A stretch of DNA of 64,000 nucleotides, taken from Janibacter hoylei PVAS-1. GTDB taxonomy: Bacteria > Actinomycetota > Actinomycetes > Actinomycetales > Dermatophilaceae. The stretch spans positions 1-64,000 of the forward strand of contig NZ_ALWX01000001.1 in NCBI RefSeq assembly GCF_000297495.1. The letters are read 5' to 3'. Both the position numbers and the translations under genes were made by a program. Below the pieces are notes generated by a model. It ran no database searches and was not told where the DNA came from. It saw nothing but the letters and a program-made list of their open reading frames with translations. This document shows, one piece after another, positions 49,609-56,978 of the stretch (position 1 is its first letter; every line of letters begins with the position of its first letter).

Positions 49609-49657
49609 GGTGGGTACAACGGGGAGCGCGCCGGATGGCATTCCCGCGACCCTCGCC

Positions 49658-50026
49658 TCAGCGCTGAGCGGTCGGGATGACGTGGCGCAGAGCCTCGACG
49701 TCGGGCTGGTGCACGCCGAAGCCCAGGGTCGTCACGCGCTTGCCCGTCGGCACGTGCACGAGGTTCTTGCCGTCGATGACGAGGTCGAGGGGGCCGCGCA
49801 GCGGGAAGCGGCGCATCGTGATCCCGATCGGGCTGATGACCCTCGCCTCGTGGGGCTCCAGCCGCACCATCGGGTTGATCATCTGCAGGACGCCGAGCAC
49901 CGCGAGGATCACCCCGACGGCGGCAGACGCCGACTGCGCCAGGATCCCGACGGCGAGCATGAGGACGCCGAGGCAGACGAGGAGGATGGCGATGGCCTGG
50001 TTGGCCCGGATGCGCATGGGGTGCAT
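49658..50026 (-). CDS. PH-like membrane protein, copy 2
   Basis: A 122-residue paralogue of the 48301-48675 product: two helices (IAILLVCLGVLMLAVGILA and VGVILAVLGVLQMINP), then ARVISPIGITMRRFPLRG and NLVHVPTGKRVTTLGFGVHQ. The pair probably arose by local duplication around the oxidoreductase gene. TAGGCT lies 7 nt before ATG 50026. Confidence 0.7.
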   Translation of the reverse strand: MHPMRIRANQAIAILLVCLGVLMLAVGILAQSASAAVGVILAVLGVLQMINPMVRLEPHEARVISPIGITMRRFPLRGPLDLVIDGKNLVHVPTGKRVTTLGFGVHQPDVEALRHVIPTAQR

Positions 50027-50033
50027 GACCGCG

Positions 50034-50039
50034 AGCCTA
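50034..50039 (-). promoter_or_regulatory. -10 element TAGGCT for PH-like copy 2
   Basis: 7-nt spacer to ATG 50026. Confidence 0.5.
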
Positions 50040-50106
50040 TCGAGCGGGCCGTCCCGAGGGGCCGGCGCTGCCGGCCGGTCGACGCGGACTGCGGTGGCGG
50101 CCGTGT

Positions 50107-50271
50107 CCCTCCGCCAGCACGACCTCGCGCATCGAGGGCGTCGGGCGCCAGCGGGTCGAGACGAGCTTCATCGCCGCGGACATCGACCGGATGGTGCGGG
50201 TCCCCGACGCCGCCGCGGTCGCCGCGGTGCGGCTGCTCGAGCAGCTCATGCGCAGCGGTCGCCTGCCCTGA
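50107..50271 (+). pseudogene. C-terminal relic of a PLP-dependent cysteine synthase/desulfhydrase-like gene
   Basis: In the frame ending with TGA 50269-50271 the translation contains [20 protein letters not shown] followed by [14 protein letters not shown], then [12 protein letters not shown]. The GVGRxRVExSF...[11 protein letters not shown] pattern is what I recall from the C-terminal part of actinobacterial PLP-dependent cysteine synthase family proteins (Cds1-like). No upstream PLP-lysine domain, start codon or ribosome site is present, and the usual C-terminal continuation is lost. It is a decayed fragment of about 50 codons; family call is from memory of the motif. Confidence 0.55.
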
Positions 50272-50283
50272 CGAGGGGGCGTG

Positions 50284-52052
50284 TCACAGCGGACGCTTGA
50301 GACCGAGGTGGCTCGCCTCGTAGCCCAGGTGCTCGTAGAAGGCGTGTGCCCGGGTCCGTACCCGGTCGGTCGTCACTTGGGACAGGGCCGCGCCGTGCGC
50401 GCGCCCGTGCTCGTGGGCCCACTCGAGCATCGCCGTCCCCAGCCCGGCCGACCTCTCACCAGAGGCCACCCGCACGCCCTCGACCTGCAGTCGGGTGGCG
50501 CCGCGGCGCGACAGGCCGAGGATGATCGACAGCTGCATGGTGGCGACCACCCGGTCGCGCTCGTCCCGGACGACCGCGAGGTACTGCGCGCTGTCGCGGT
50601 CGACCGCATCGAAGACCCGCTCGTAGTGGGCGATGTCGTCGCCCTCGCGCGCCGCGCCGAGCTCGTCGTCGGCGAGCAGCGCGACGATGGCCGCGACGTC
50701 GCCGCGCACGGCCCGGCGGACCCGGAAGCGACGCTCCCCCAGCTCGAGGACACCACCGACGGACTCGGTGGCCCGGGTCCTCAGATCGTGCACCAGGGCA
50801 TCGAGCCACCCGCCGACGTGTCTCCGGGCCTCGTCGGTGTCGGGGTAGCGGCAGCGCAGGTGCAGCCCGGTCTCGTCGATGATGAACCACAGCATGACGC
50901 CGTCGGAGCGGATGCTCGCGCCGACGTACTGCGCGTCGAGGCCCGCGGCGTCGACCCTCACCGGCAGGCGCCGCAGGTCGAGCCACGAGACCGCAAACAT
51001 GCCTGGCGCCTCGGGCATGCCGCCCCACGGGGCGAAGACCTCGGCGAGCGGCCACGAGCCGAGCTGCACCGCCTCCTTCACAGCGTCGGCACAGGCGCTC
51101 GGGTCGGGGTCCGCGGACTCGAGGACGGAGTTGGCGATGAACCAGCCCACCGAGTCGTGCCACGTCGCGTCGTAGCGCGAGTGTACCGGGAAGACCGCGC
51201 GGAGAGGCACGTCCGCGAGGTTGCGGGTCACCGCCGTCATCGAGGCGACGACCGTGGCCAGGGTCGAGACGCCGTCGCCACGTGCCTGGGCGGCGAGCGC
51301 CGCCGAGCCGTCGACGTCGAGCACGTCACGGACTTCGACCCGCTCGGCCTGCGGCACCGGCTCGCCGAGGGGCAGCGGGAAGCGAGGCATGACGTCGCCG
51401 CTCGCGGCCAGGACCTCCGCCCAGCGCCGCTGGACGTGCTCGGGCGCCGGGTCGCGGTGGCGCAGGGCGGTCGTGTGCTCGGCGAAGGGGGGAACGAGCG
51501 TGAGCTCGGGCACCTCGTCGCCGTCGGTCAGCTCGAGGGCCGCGAGCAGGTCGCGGATGACGACGAGCATCGACCACATGTCGACGTGCGCGTGGTCGGC
51601 GCCGATGATCATCGTCGGAGCGGTCGCGGTCTCCAGGACGCACAGCCGGTGGGAGGGCGTGGCGAAGGGGGTGCAGGAGGCGTCGAGGACGTCGCGCACC
51701 GCGTCGTTGACCGCCTGCCCGGTGGCGATCGGGTGCTCCACCCACTGCCCCGGCGTCACCTCGATCTCCTCGAGCAGCGGCTGCCCGTCGGGGCCGACGG
51801 AGAAGCTCGACCGCAGGGTGCCGTGGCGGGCGACGACCGCGAGCCAGGCCGCCGAGAGTCGTTGCCGCGCAACCGGGGCAGGCAGGGTGAAGCAGATCGC
51901 CATCCAGGAGCCGGGCCTGTCGCCAGCGCTCACGTGACGCTGCTGGTCGAAGGAGACGGGCAGGGGGGCGACCGGTGCGCCGGGCGGTGACGTCGTAACC
52001 GAGGAGCCGCCCGAAGGGCAGTCGTCAGGTGGGCGACGTTGGACAGCCTCAT
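50284..52052 (-). CDS. Condensation domain-GNAT acetyltransferase fusion protein (two N-terminal frameshifts bridged)
   Basis: About 588 residues after dropping one base near 52028 and one from G6 at 51963-51968, giving RLLGYDVTARRTGRPLPVSF near the N-terminus. Residues about 1-430 form an NRPS condensation/BAHD-like acyltransferase domain: QQRHVSAGDRPGSWMAICFT, the active-site equivalent GADHAHVDMWSMLVVIRDL (HxHxD in place of HHxxxDG), and FPVHSRYDATWHDSVGWFIA. The last 160 residues are a GNAT domain with VEGVRVASGERSAGLGTAML (acetyl-CoA loop) and AHAFYEHLGYEASHLGLKR. The frame is open through the junction (VHDLRTRATESVGGVLELGE), so the fusion is genuine in this sequence. No carrier protein or adenylation gene adjoins. 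Substrates unknown. Confidence 0.8.
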
Positions 52053-52059
52053 GGCGGAT

Positions 52060-52065
52060 ACCGTA
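52060..52065 (-). promoter_or_regulatory. -10 element TACGGT for the condensation-GNAT gene
   Basis: 7-nt spacer to ATG 52052, which supports that start despite the frameshift just downstream. Confidence 0.5.
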
Positions 52066-52106
52066 GCCGCACGGCGCCGACCGCGCGCCGGGCGAGGAGG
52101 TGGTCC

Positions 52107-52890
52107 GTGACGGACTTCGACGTCCCCGGCGCCCGGCTGCAGACGGAGTACAGCAACGAAGGGGGGACACCCCGTCGTCCAGCTCCACGGCCTGACCTCC
52201 AGCCGGGAGCGCGACCGGGTCCTCGACCTCGATCTCGGCCGCGGTCTGAGCGGTACCCGGCTGCTGCGCTACGACGCCCGCGGGCACGGCCGGTCGACAG
52301 GGCGCCCGGTGGCCGAGGACTACCGCTGGCCGACCCTGGCGCAGGACCTGCTCGCCCTGCTCGACGCGTGGTTCCCCGGTGAGCGCGTGCACGGCGTCGG
52401 ACCGTCGATGGGCTGCGCGACCCTGCTGCACGCCGCGCTGCTGGAGCCCGAGCGCTTCAGCGGGCTGACGCTCATGGTGCCGCCGACGGCGTGGGAGACC
52501 CGCGCGGCCAGGGCGCACGACTACGAGCGGTCCGCGGAGGCGGTCGAGACCCACGGCGTCGAGCTGCTGCTGAGGGCCCAGGCGGCCGCACCCGCGCCGC
52601 CTGCGACGGCCGGGGCGCCGGACACCGTGCCCGACGTGCGGACCGACCTGCTGCCGTGGGTCTTCCGCGGAGCAGCCCGCAGCGACCTGCCACCGCGCGC
52701 GTCGCTGCGCTCGATCGACCTGCCGACGACGATCCTCGCCTGGACCGACGACCTCGCGCACCCGCTGTCGACGGCCGAGGCGCTGCTCGACCTGCTGCCC
52801 CGTGCGACCCTGCAGGTGGCGAGCACCCGCGCCGAGGTCGACCGCTGGCCCGCCGTGCTCATGGCCGACGTCGAGCGCACCGGACGATGA
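52107..52890 (+). CDS. Alpha/beta hydrolase, bridged across a G6 frameshift
   Basis: Removing one G from 52161-52166 joins YSNEGG to HPVVQLHGLTSSRERDRVLD, giving 260 residues. Features: oxyanion HG in LHGLTSS, RYDARGHGRSTG (typical strand-4 region), nucleophile elbow GPSMGC (Ser about residue 96), and Asp in ILAWTDDLAHPLS. The usual final catalytic His is not obvious (ASTRAEVDRWPAVL), which may mean reduced or altered activity. GTG 52107 has GAGGAGG 7 nt upstream. 4-nt overlap with the next gene. Confidence 0.82.
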
Positions 52891-53501
52891 GCGGCCCGCC
52901 ACCCCTGCCCCAGGCGATCGCCGTGCTCGACGCGGGCGGGCAGGTCCGCATCGCCCGCTCACGCGCCTACGCGCTCGGCCTCCTCGTGCTGGTTCTGCTC
53001 GTCGGGGCGGGCCTGCTCGCCTGGCTCGTCTTCGCCGTGGGCGACGGGCTGCGCCGCGACCGGATGGGCGTGGTGCTCGCGCACCCCGTCACCTGGGCCT
53101 CGGTCATCGCCGTCGTGGGCTGCGCCCTCCTGCCGGTGGTCATCGCGGTGCGGCTGCACCGCCGCGAGGCGCTCGTCGTCACGCGCGAGGGGCTGGCCTC
53201 GGAGTCCGGCGGTGTCATCCGCTCGTTCGTGCCGTGGACCGGCATCGAGCGCGTCGGCTACGAGCGGGTGACCGGCCCCTACTACCGCTTCGCCCCGCGG
53301 TCGGTGACCTACGTGCTGACCCCGGCAGCGATCGAGGCCCGGGACCGCGCCATGCTGGCCGCCGGCCGGCGCCCACCCCGCTACGGGCTCCTCGGGCCCG
53401 GCGGCTACGTCGTCGAGGCCGGGTACGTCGGTGGGCGGCGGCGCCTCTACGAGCTGCTCGCCACGGCACACCATCGCTACGGCGGCGTCAGGCCTTCGTG
53501 A
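52887..53501 (+). CDS. Membrane protein with PH-like C-terminal region, unknown function
   Basis: A 204-residue protein with two hydrophobic segments (YALGLLVLVLLVGAGLLAWL and TWASVIAVVGCALLPVVIAV). A beta-rich region follows (REALVVTREGLASESGGVIR, SFVPWTGIERVGYERVTGPY) with the WxxI pattern of bacterial PH domains, in which strand-turn WTGIERV is characteristic. Start ATG 52887 overlaps the hydrolase stop by 4 nt. Not identified by family beyond the likely fold. Confidence 0.65.
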   Translation: MSGPPPLPQAIAVLDAGGQVRIARSRAYALGLLVLVLLVGAGLLAWLVFAVGDGLRRDRMGVVLAHPVTWASVIAVVGCALLPVVIAVRLHRREALVVTREGLASESGGVIRSFVPWTGIERVGYERVTGPYYRFAPRSVTYVLTPAAIEARDRAMLAAGRRPPRYGLLGPGGYVVEAGYVGGRRRLYELLATAHHRYGGVRPS

Positions 53502-53553
53502 CGACGCTCGACGTGAGCAGCACCTCGCCGAAGGGAGCGACCTTGGGCGTCAT
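53488..53553 (-). CDS. Possible 21-residue peptide after the sugar dehydrogenase gene
   Basis: ATG 53553 overlaps the dehydrogenase TGA by 3 nt, and the frame runs MTPKVAPFGEVLLTSSVVTK and one further residue to a stop at 53488-53490. It overlaps the 3' end of the convergent membrane-protein gene. Coupling geometry is suggestive, but a chance ORF of this length is common. Confidence 0.2.
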   Translation of the reverse strand: MTPKVAPFGEVLLTSSVVTKA

Positions 53554-54644
53554 CGGACCACGACGCGCAGGATGCGGTCGTCGCCGTCGCCGGGATCGCC
53601 ACGGCCGTCGGTGGCGTTGGTGAGCACCCACATCGAGCCGTCGGGTGCCACCGCCACGTCCCGCAGCCGACCGTGCTCGCCGACGAGGTGCTCGGTGGAG
53701 GTGCTCGGGTCGTCGAGCGGCACCTCGCGCAGCCGCTCGCCACGCAGGTTGGCGATCCAGATGCTGTCGTCGGTGATCGCGATGCCACTCGGGCTCGCCT
53801 CGTCGGTCGCCCACTGCTGCACCGGGTCGGTGAAGCGCCCGTCGTCGGCGGCGCCCTCGACGGTCGGCCAGCCGTAGTCGGCGCCGGCCTCGATGACGTT
53901 GAGCTCGTCCCACGTGTCCTGGCCGAACTCGCTGGCATACATCGTCCCGTCGTCGTCCCAGGCTATGCCCTGCGGGTTGCGGTGGCCGAGGGTCCAGACG
54001 AGCGAGTCGTCGAAGGGATTGTCCTCGGGCACCTCGCCCTCGGGCGTCAGCCGCAGGATCTTGCCGGCGAGGCTCTCGGGGTCCTGGGCGCGGTCGGTCT
54101 CGCCGGCGTCACCGGTCGTCACGTAGAGCATGTCGTCGGGCCCGAAGGCGATCCGACCGCCGTTGTGGAAGCTCGCCGACGGGATGCCGTCGAGGATCGT
54201 CTCGGCGTCGCCGAGAGCGAGCGAGCCCGGCTCGCCGGTCAGCTCGTGGCGCACGACGCGGTTGTCGTCGGCGCTCGTGAAGTAGGTGTAGAGGTGGTCG
54301 TCGTGCACGGCGAGGCCGAGCAGGCCCCCTTCGCCTCCCGCGGAGACGCCCTCGACGGTGCCGACCTCGCGGGTGCCGCCGTCATCATCGGTGACCTCGA
54401 GGACGCGGCCGGAGTCGCGCTCGCTGACGAGCGTCATGTCGTCGTCGACCACGATGGACCACGGGGCGTCGAGGCCGGTGACGACGTCAGGCGGCGCGCT
54501 GCCGGACGAGGACGAAGGGGGTGCACCCGACGTCGTCGTGCCGGACCCGGAGGTACCACGGTCCGTCGCCTCCCCCGAGCAGCCGACCAGCAGGGCTGTC
54601 GCCGCGGCGAGCGCGGCGGCACGGGGAACTGTCCGGTGGTCCAT
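53550..54644 (-). CDS. PQQ-type soluble aldose sugar dehydrogenase-like lipoprotein
   Basis: Six-bladed beta-propeller of the GSDH/Asd (YliI-like) family, 364 residues, exported as a lipoprotein. The signal peptide ends TALLVGCSGE (lipidated Cys about residue 22), followed by a Ser/Gly/Pro linker. Propeller motifs: LDAPWSIVVDDDMTLVSERD, GGEGGLLGLAVHDDHLYTYF, YVTTGDAGETDRAQDPESLA, and the family signature SEFGQDTWDELNVIEAGADY then GWPTVEG. Whether PQQ is bound or made here is unknown. ATG 54644 with TAGCGT 6 nt upstream. Divergent from 54679. Confidence 0.88.
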   Translation of the reverse strand: MDHRTVPRAAALAAATALLVGCSGEATDRGTSGSGTTTSGAPPSSSSGSAPPDVVTGLDAPWSIVVDDDMTLVSERDSGRVLEVTDDDGGTREVGTVEGVSAGGEGGLLGLAVHDDHLYTYFTSADDNRVVRHELTGEPGSLALGDAETILDGIPSASFHNGGRIAFGPDDMLYVTTGDAGETDRAQDPESLAGKILRLTPEGEVPEDNPFDDSLVWTLGHRNPQGIAWDDDGTMYASEFGQDTWDELNVIEAGADYGWPTVEGAADDGRFTDPVQQWATDEASPSGIAITDDSIWIANLRGERLREVPLDDPSTSTEHLVGEHGRLRDVAVAPDGSMWVLTNATDGRGDPGDGDDRILRVVVR

Positions 54645-54650
54645 GACCTG

Positions 54651-54656
54651 ACGCTA
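54651..54656 (-). promoter_or_regulatory. -10 element TAGCGT for the sugar dehydrogenase
   Basis: 6-nt spacer to ATG 54644; lies 10 bp from the divergent TAGCCT. Confidence 0.55.
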
Positions 54657-54666
54657 CCGGCGGGCC

Positions 54667-54672
54667 TAGCCT
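54667..54672 (+). promoter_or_regulatory. -10 element TAGCCT for the 54679 locus
   Basis: 6-nt spacer to ATG 54679. Its presence argues that translation starts at 54679 rather than at 54805. Confidence 0.5.
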
Positions 54673-54678
54673 GAGGCC

Positions 54679-54805
54679 ATGGACGAGACGACCCCCCCTT
54701 CGCGTCGTGCCGGTGGTCGACGACTGGACCCGCCTGACGCCGGCGGCGAGGCAGGCCTGGCGCGCGCGGCTCGGGACGCTCCGGCAGACCGAGATCCTCA
54801 ACTGA
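54679..54805 (+). CDS. Short upstream ORF or misframed N-terminus of the 54805 gene
   Basis: Dropping one C from C7 at 54692-54698 gives a 41-residue reading, MDETTPLRVVPVVDDWTRLT continuing PAARQAWRARLGTLRQTEIL, ending TGATG that overlaps the ATG of the next ORF by one base. The composition is protein-like, whereas the uncorrected frame is Arg/Ala/Gly-rich. Either this is a separate coupled leader peptide or, with one more indel near 54800, the true N-terminal 41 residues of the downstream protein (helix continuing into MTRLQLLLDTL). Confidence 0.45.
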
Positions 54806-55989
54806 TGACCCGCCTCCAGCTGCTCCTCGACACCCTCGGCGCGAGCGAGGACCACCCGACCGTGCGGGAGCTCGTCGACCTGTTCGGCGGCACCCCCGTC
54901 GCCACGGACGAGCGGCTCGTCGACGAGCCCGCTCACCGCTCGCGTCGGCTGACCTTCGCCTCGGGCGGGGAGATCGTGCTGCACGACGGCGCGGTCGTGG
55001 CCGTGCTGCTCCACGTGCGGCCGACTCCCTTCGCCCGCACGGGGATCGACCTGCGCGACTGGCTCGGCCGAGCCGGTCGACGAACGACGCTGGACGGCCT
55101 CGCGAAGGCCGTGGACGCCAGGCCGAGGTTCGGCGGGAGGTACGCGTACTTCGAGCGCGACGGCGGCTTCGTGCGCTGCCGGTTCGACGGTCGGTGGACG
55201 GAACCCGGGCACCTCGTCGAGTTAGCCGTCACCCTCGACCAGCCGGGACGCGCCTGCCAGCCGGACGACGACACCTGCCCCGTCTGCGGTGACCTGCCGG
55301 TGCGGGCACCCGCCGGTGACGGGCTCGACGTCGACGCGACCGTCGTTGCCCTGCACCGCAGGCGGGACGACGGCCTGCTCTCCGACACGTACTCTCCCGC
55401 GCCGCTCGCGGACCTCCAGCTGCTGCACCGCTCCGGGCTCATGGAGCGCGTCGAGAGCCAGCTCGACTGCTCCGACTGCGGTCGGATCAGCGCGCTCACC
55501 CTCCATCGGGACGGGCCGGCCACCTTCGGCCACGTCATGTACGACGAGGCCAGGCGGCGACCGATGGAGGCGATCCCGCCCGTGGAGCAGTGGGGCGATG
55601 CGGCCCGCATCGCCGCCGCCGCGGATGCGCTGCGCTACGTCGACCACCGACCGGGGTCGTGGTTCCTCGCGCGGCGCGGGGACGACCTCTACCTCGAGTC
55701 GCGGTACGTCCACAGCAGCATGGTCGACGGGTCGTGCCTCGTCCGGCTGGAGCCCGCGGAGGTCGAGGGGTACGAGTGCAGCGGAGCCGAGTACCTCGAC
55801 GACCTGGCGCGGCGGATCGACGTGAGCCGCCCGTGGTCGCAGGACTCACCTGTCGGCCGGCGCAACCTGCACCTCGACAGCACGGCTGCCGACCTGGTGG
55901 CGGAGTTTGCGGTCGCCGTCCGGGACCACCGGTGGGTCGCCGAGCGGCGGCAGGCGGCGCACCGCCGGATGCTCTCCGACGGGGACTGA
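54805..55989 (+). CDS. Hypothetical protein with two CxxC pairs
   Basis: A 394-residue protein I cannot place. Visible features: helical N-terminus (MTRLQLLLDTLGASEDHPTV), a central CPVCGDLPVRAPAGDGLDV and a second CSDCGRISALTLHRDGPATF about 70 residues later, so a single four-cysteine zinc site is plausible. A C-terminal amphipathic helix (VAVRDHRWVAERRQAAHRRM) closes it. No signal peptide or membrane segment. The frame is open from 54679 in the sequence as given, but the extra N-terminus there looks misframed. Confidence 0.7.
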   Translation: MTRLQLLLDTLGASEDHPTVRELVDLFGGTPVATDERLVDEPAHRSRRLTFASGGEIVLHDGAVVAVLLHVRPTPFARTGIDLRDWLGRAGRRTTLDGLAKAVDARPRFGGRYAYFERDGGFVRCRFDGRWTEPGHLVELAVTLDQPGRACQPDDDTCPVCGDLPVRAPAGDGLDVDATVVALHRRRDDGLLSDTYSPAPLADLQLLHRSGLMERVESQLDCSDCGRISALTLHRDGPATFGHVMYDEARRRPMEAIPPVEQWGDAARIAAAADALRYVDHRPGSWFLARRGDDLYLESRYVHSSMVDGSCLVRLEPAEVEGYECSGAEYLDDLARRIDVSRPWSQDSPVGRRNLHLDSTAADLVAEFAVAVRDHRWVAERRQAAHRRMLSDGD

Positions 55990-56020
55990 GCGCCGACCCA
56001 CGCGGCCCCACGCTGGGGTG

Positions 56021-56349
56021 ATGGGCCTGAGGATGGACAACGTCGGCATCGTCGTGGAGGACCGGTCGTCGCCGACCACCGCACTGCGCCGGTCAGCGCG
56101 CTCGGCTACCTCTGGGTGATGTGTGCCGTCGACGAGCTCGACGCCACGCCGGATCGCTTGCAGGACAAGGGCGTCGAGATGGTGAGCACCGAGATCTTGC
56201 GCTTCGAGGACGCCTATCGACTCTGCTACGTGCGAGGGCCCGACGGGATCCTGCTCGGGCTGGCGGAGGAGCTGGCCGGGTCCGACCAGGGCACGAGATC
56301 CGACCGCCCCAGCCACGAACCGTGCTCGGACAGCGGTCGGAAGCGGTAG
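56021..56349 (+). pseudogene. VOC/glyoxalase-family gene with a large internal deletion
   Basis: The first 13 codons read MDNVGIVVED from ATG 56033, the canonical start of a VOC domain. The last 70 codons, in another frame, read VVADHRTAPVSALGYLWVMC, then AVDELDATPDRLQDKGVEMV and AYRLCYVRGPDGILLGLAEE, the canonical end of the same kind of protein. The 55-60 middle residues of a normal 140-residue VOC protein, and with them most metal ligands, are missing at about 56060. The deletion also shifts the frame. The 3' end overlaps the convergent CrtA-like gene by more than 100 nt. Confidence 0.75.
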
Positions 56350-56978
56350 GTCGCGAACTCGTGGTGGAAGTCGCGCCGCTCCCGCTCGCGCATCGCCGCG
56401 GAGTGCCGGTCCGGCTCAGGCACTTCGGAGCGGCCGTGGACCATCTCGCCCATCTCGCGCACGCTGCGCCAGATCGAGAAGGTCGAGATCGTCCGCGGCG
56501 GGCGCAGCGCGGCCGCGGCGAGCGTCACCCCCGGGTGGTCGCGGACGAGGCGCTCGACCGGGCGGCCATGGTGGAGGAAGCGCGGGATCTCCGGGATCTT
56601 CATGCGGGCGAGGGTGACGGCCACGACGGGCTCGTCCTGCTCGAGGGTGCCGGTGCGGGCGGGCAGCCCGTCGAAGGCCGCGATCGTCGACCAGCGCCGG
56701 ACGAACTCCAGCCGCACGTGCCAGCCTTCGTGGAGCCGCTGACCCAGCGGGTCACGCTCGAGGAAGCGGACGAGGGCATCCTCGTCGCGCCACTGGGCGA
56801 AGACCGCCAGTCGTCGCAGCTGGAGTCGCTCGGGCGAGACGACGGGCGCCCCGAGTTGCATGAGGGAGAGGCACTCGAGGTGGTGGAGGCCGGGGACGGT
56901 CGCCTGGGTGGGCGGCCGCATGAGCGCTGCCGCGCCGACGCGGGCGGGCACCTGCGCCAGGTGGAAGCTGTGGATCAT
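56226..56978 (-). CDS. Spheroidene monooxygenase (CrtA)-like protein
   Basis: A 250-residue protein similar in pattern to CrtA-like spheroidene monooxygenases and their relatives outside carotenoid loci. Recognisable: MIHSFHLAQVPARVGAAALM, VAVTLARMKIPEIPRFLHHG, TISTFSIWRSVREMGEMVHG and HHEFATYRFRPLSEHGSWLG. No carotenoid genes are nearby, so the substrate is unknown. The last 20 residues (DPASSSASPSRIPSG) are antisense to the VOC relic and may be an artefactual extension created when the region rearranged. ATG 56978 overlaps the upstream gene by 4 nt. Confidence 0.7.
   Translation of the reverse strand: MIHSFHLAQVPARVGAAALMRPPTQATVPGLHHLECLSLMQLGAPVVSPERLQLRRLAVFAQWRDEDALVRFLERDPLGQRLHEGWHVRLEFVRRWSTIAAFDGLPARTGTLEQDEPVVAVTLARMKIPEIPRFLHHGRPVERLVRDHPGVTLAAAALRPPRTISTFSIWRSVREMGEMVHGRSEVPEPDRHSAAMRERERRDFHHEFATYRFRPLSEHGSWLGRSDLVPWSDPASSSASPSRIPSGPRT

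Noticed and set aside
50284-52962. 892-codon minus-strand frame including 900 nt upstream of the condensation domain
   Set aside because: The upstream part is antisense to the alpha/beta hydrolase and is Gly/Arg-rich nonsense. The real start is ATG 52052 with a leaderless -10 and two small indels.
54679-55989. Single 436-residue protein as read directly
   Set aside because: The first 40 residues are Arg/Ala/Gly-rich misframe; one-base removal gives protein-like sequence, so I split the locus.
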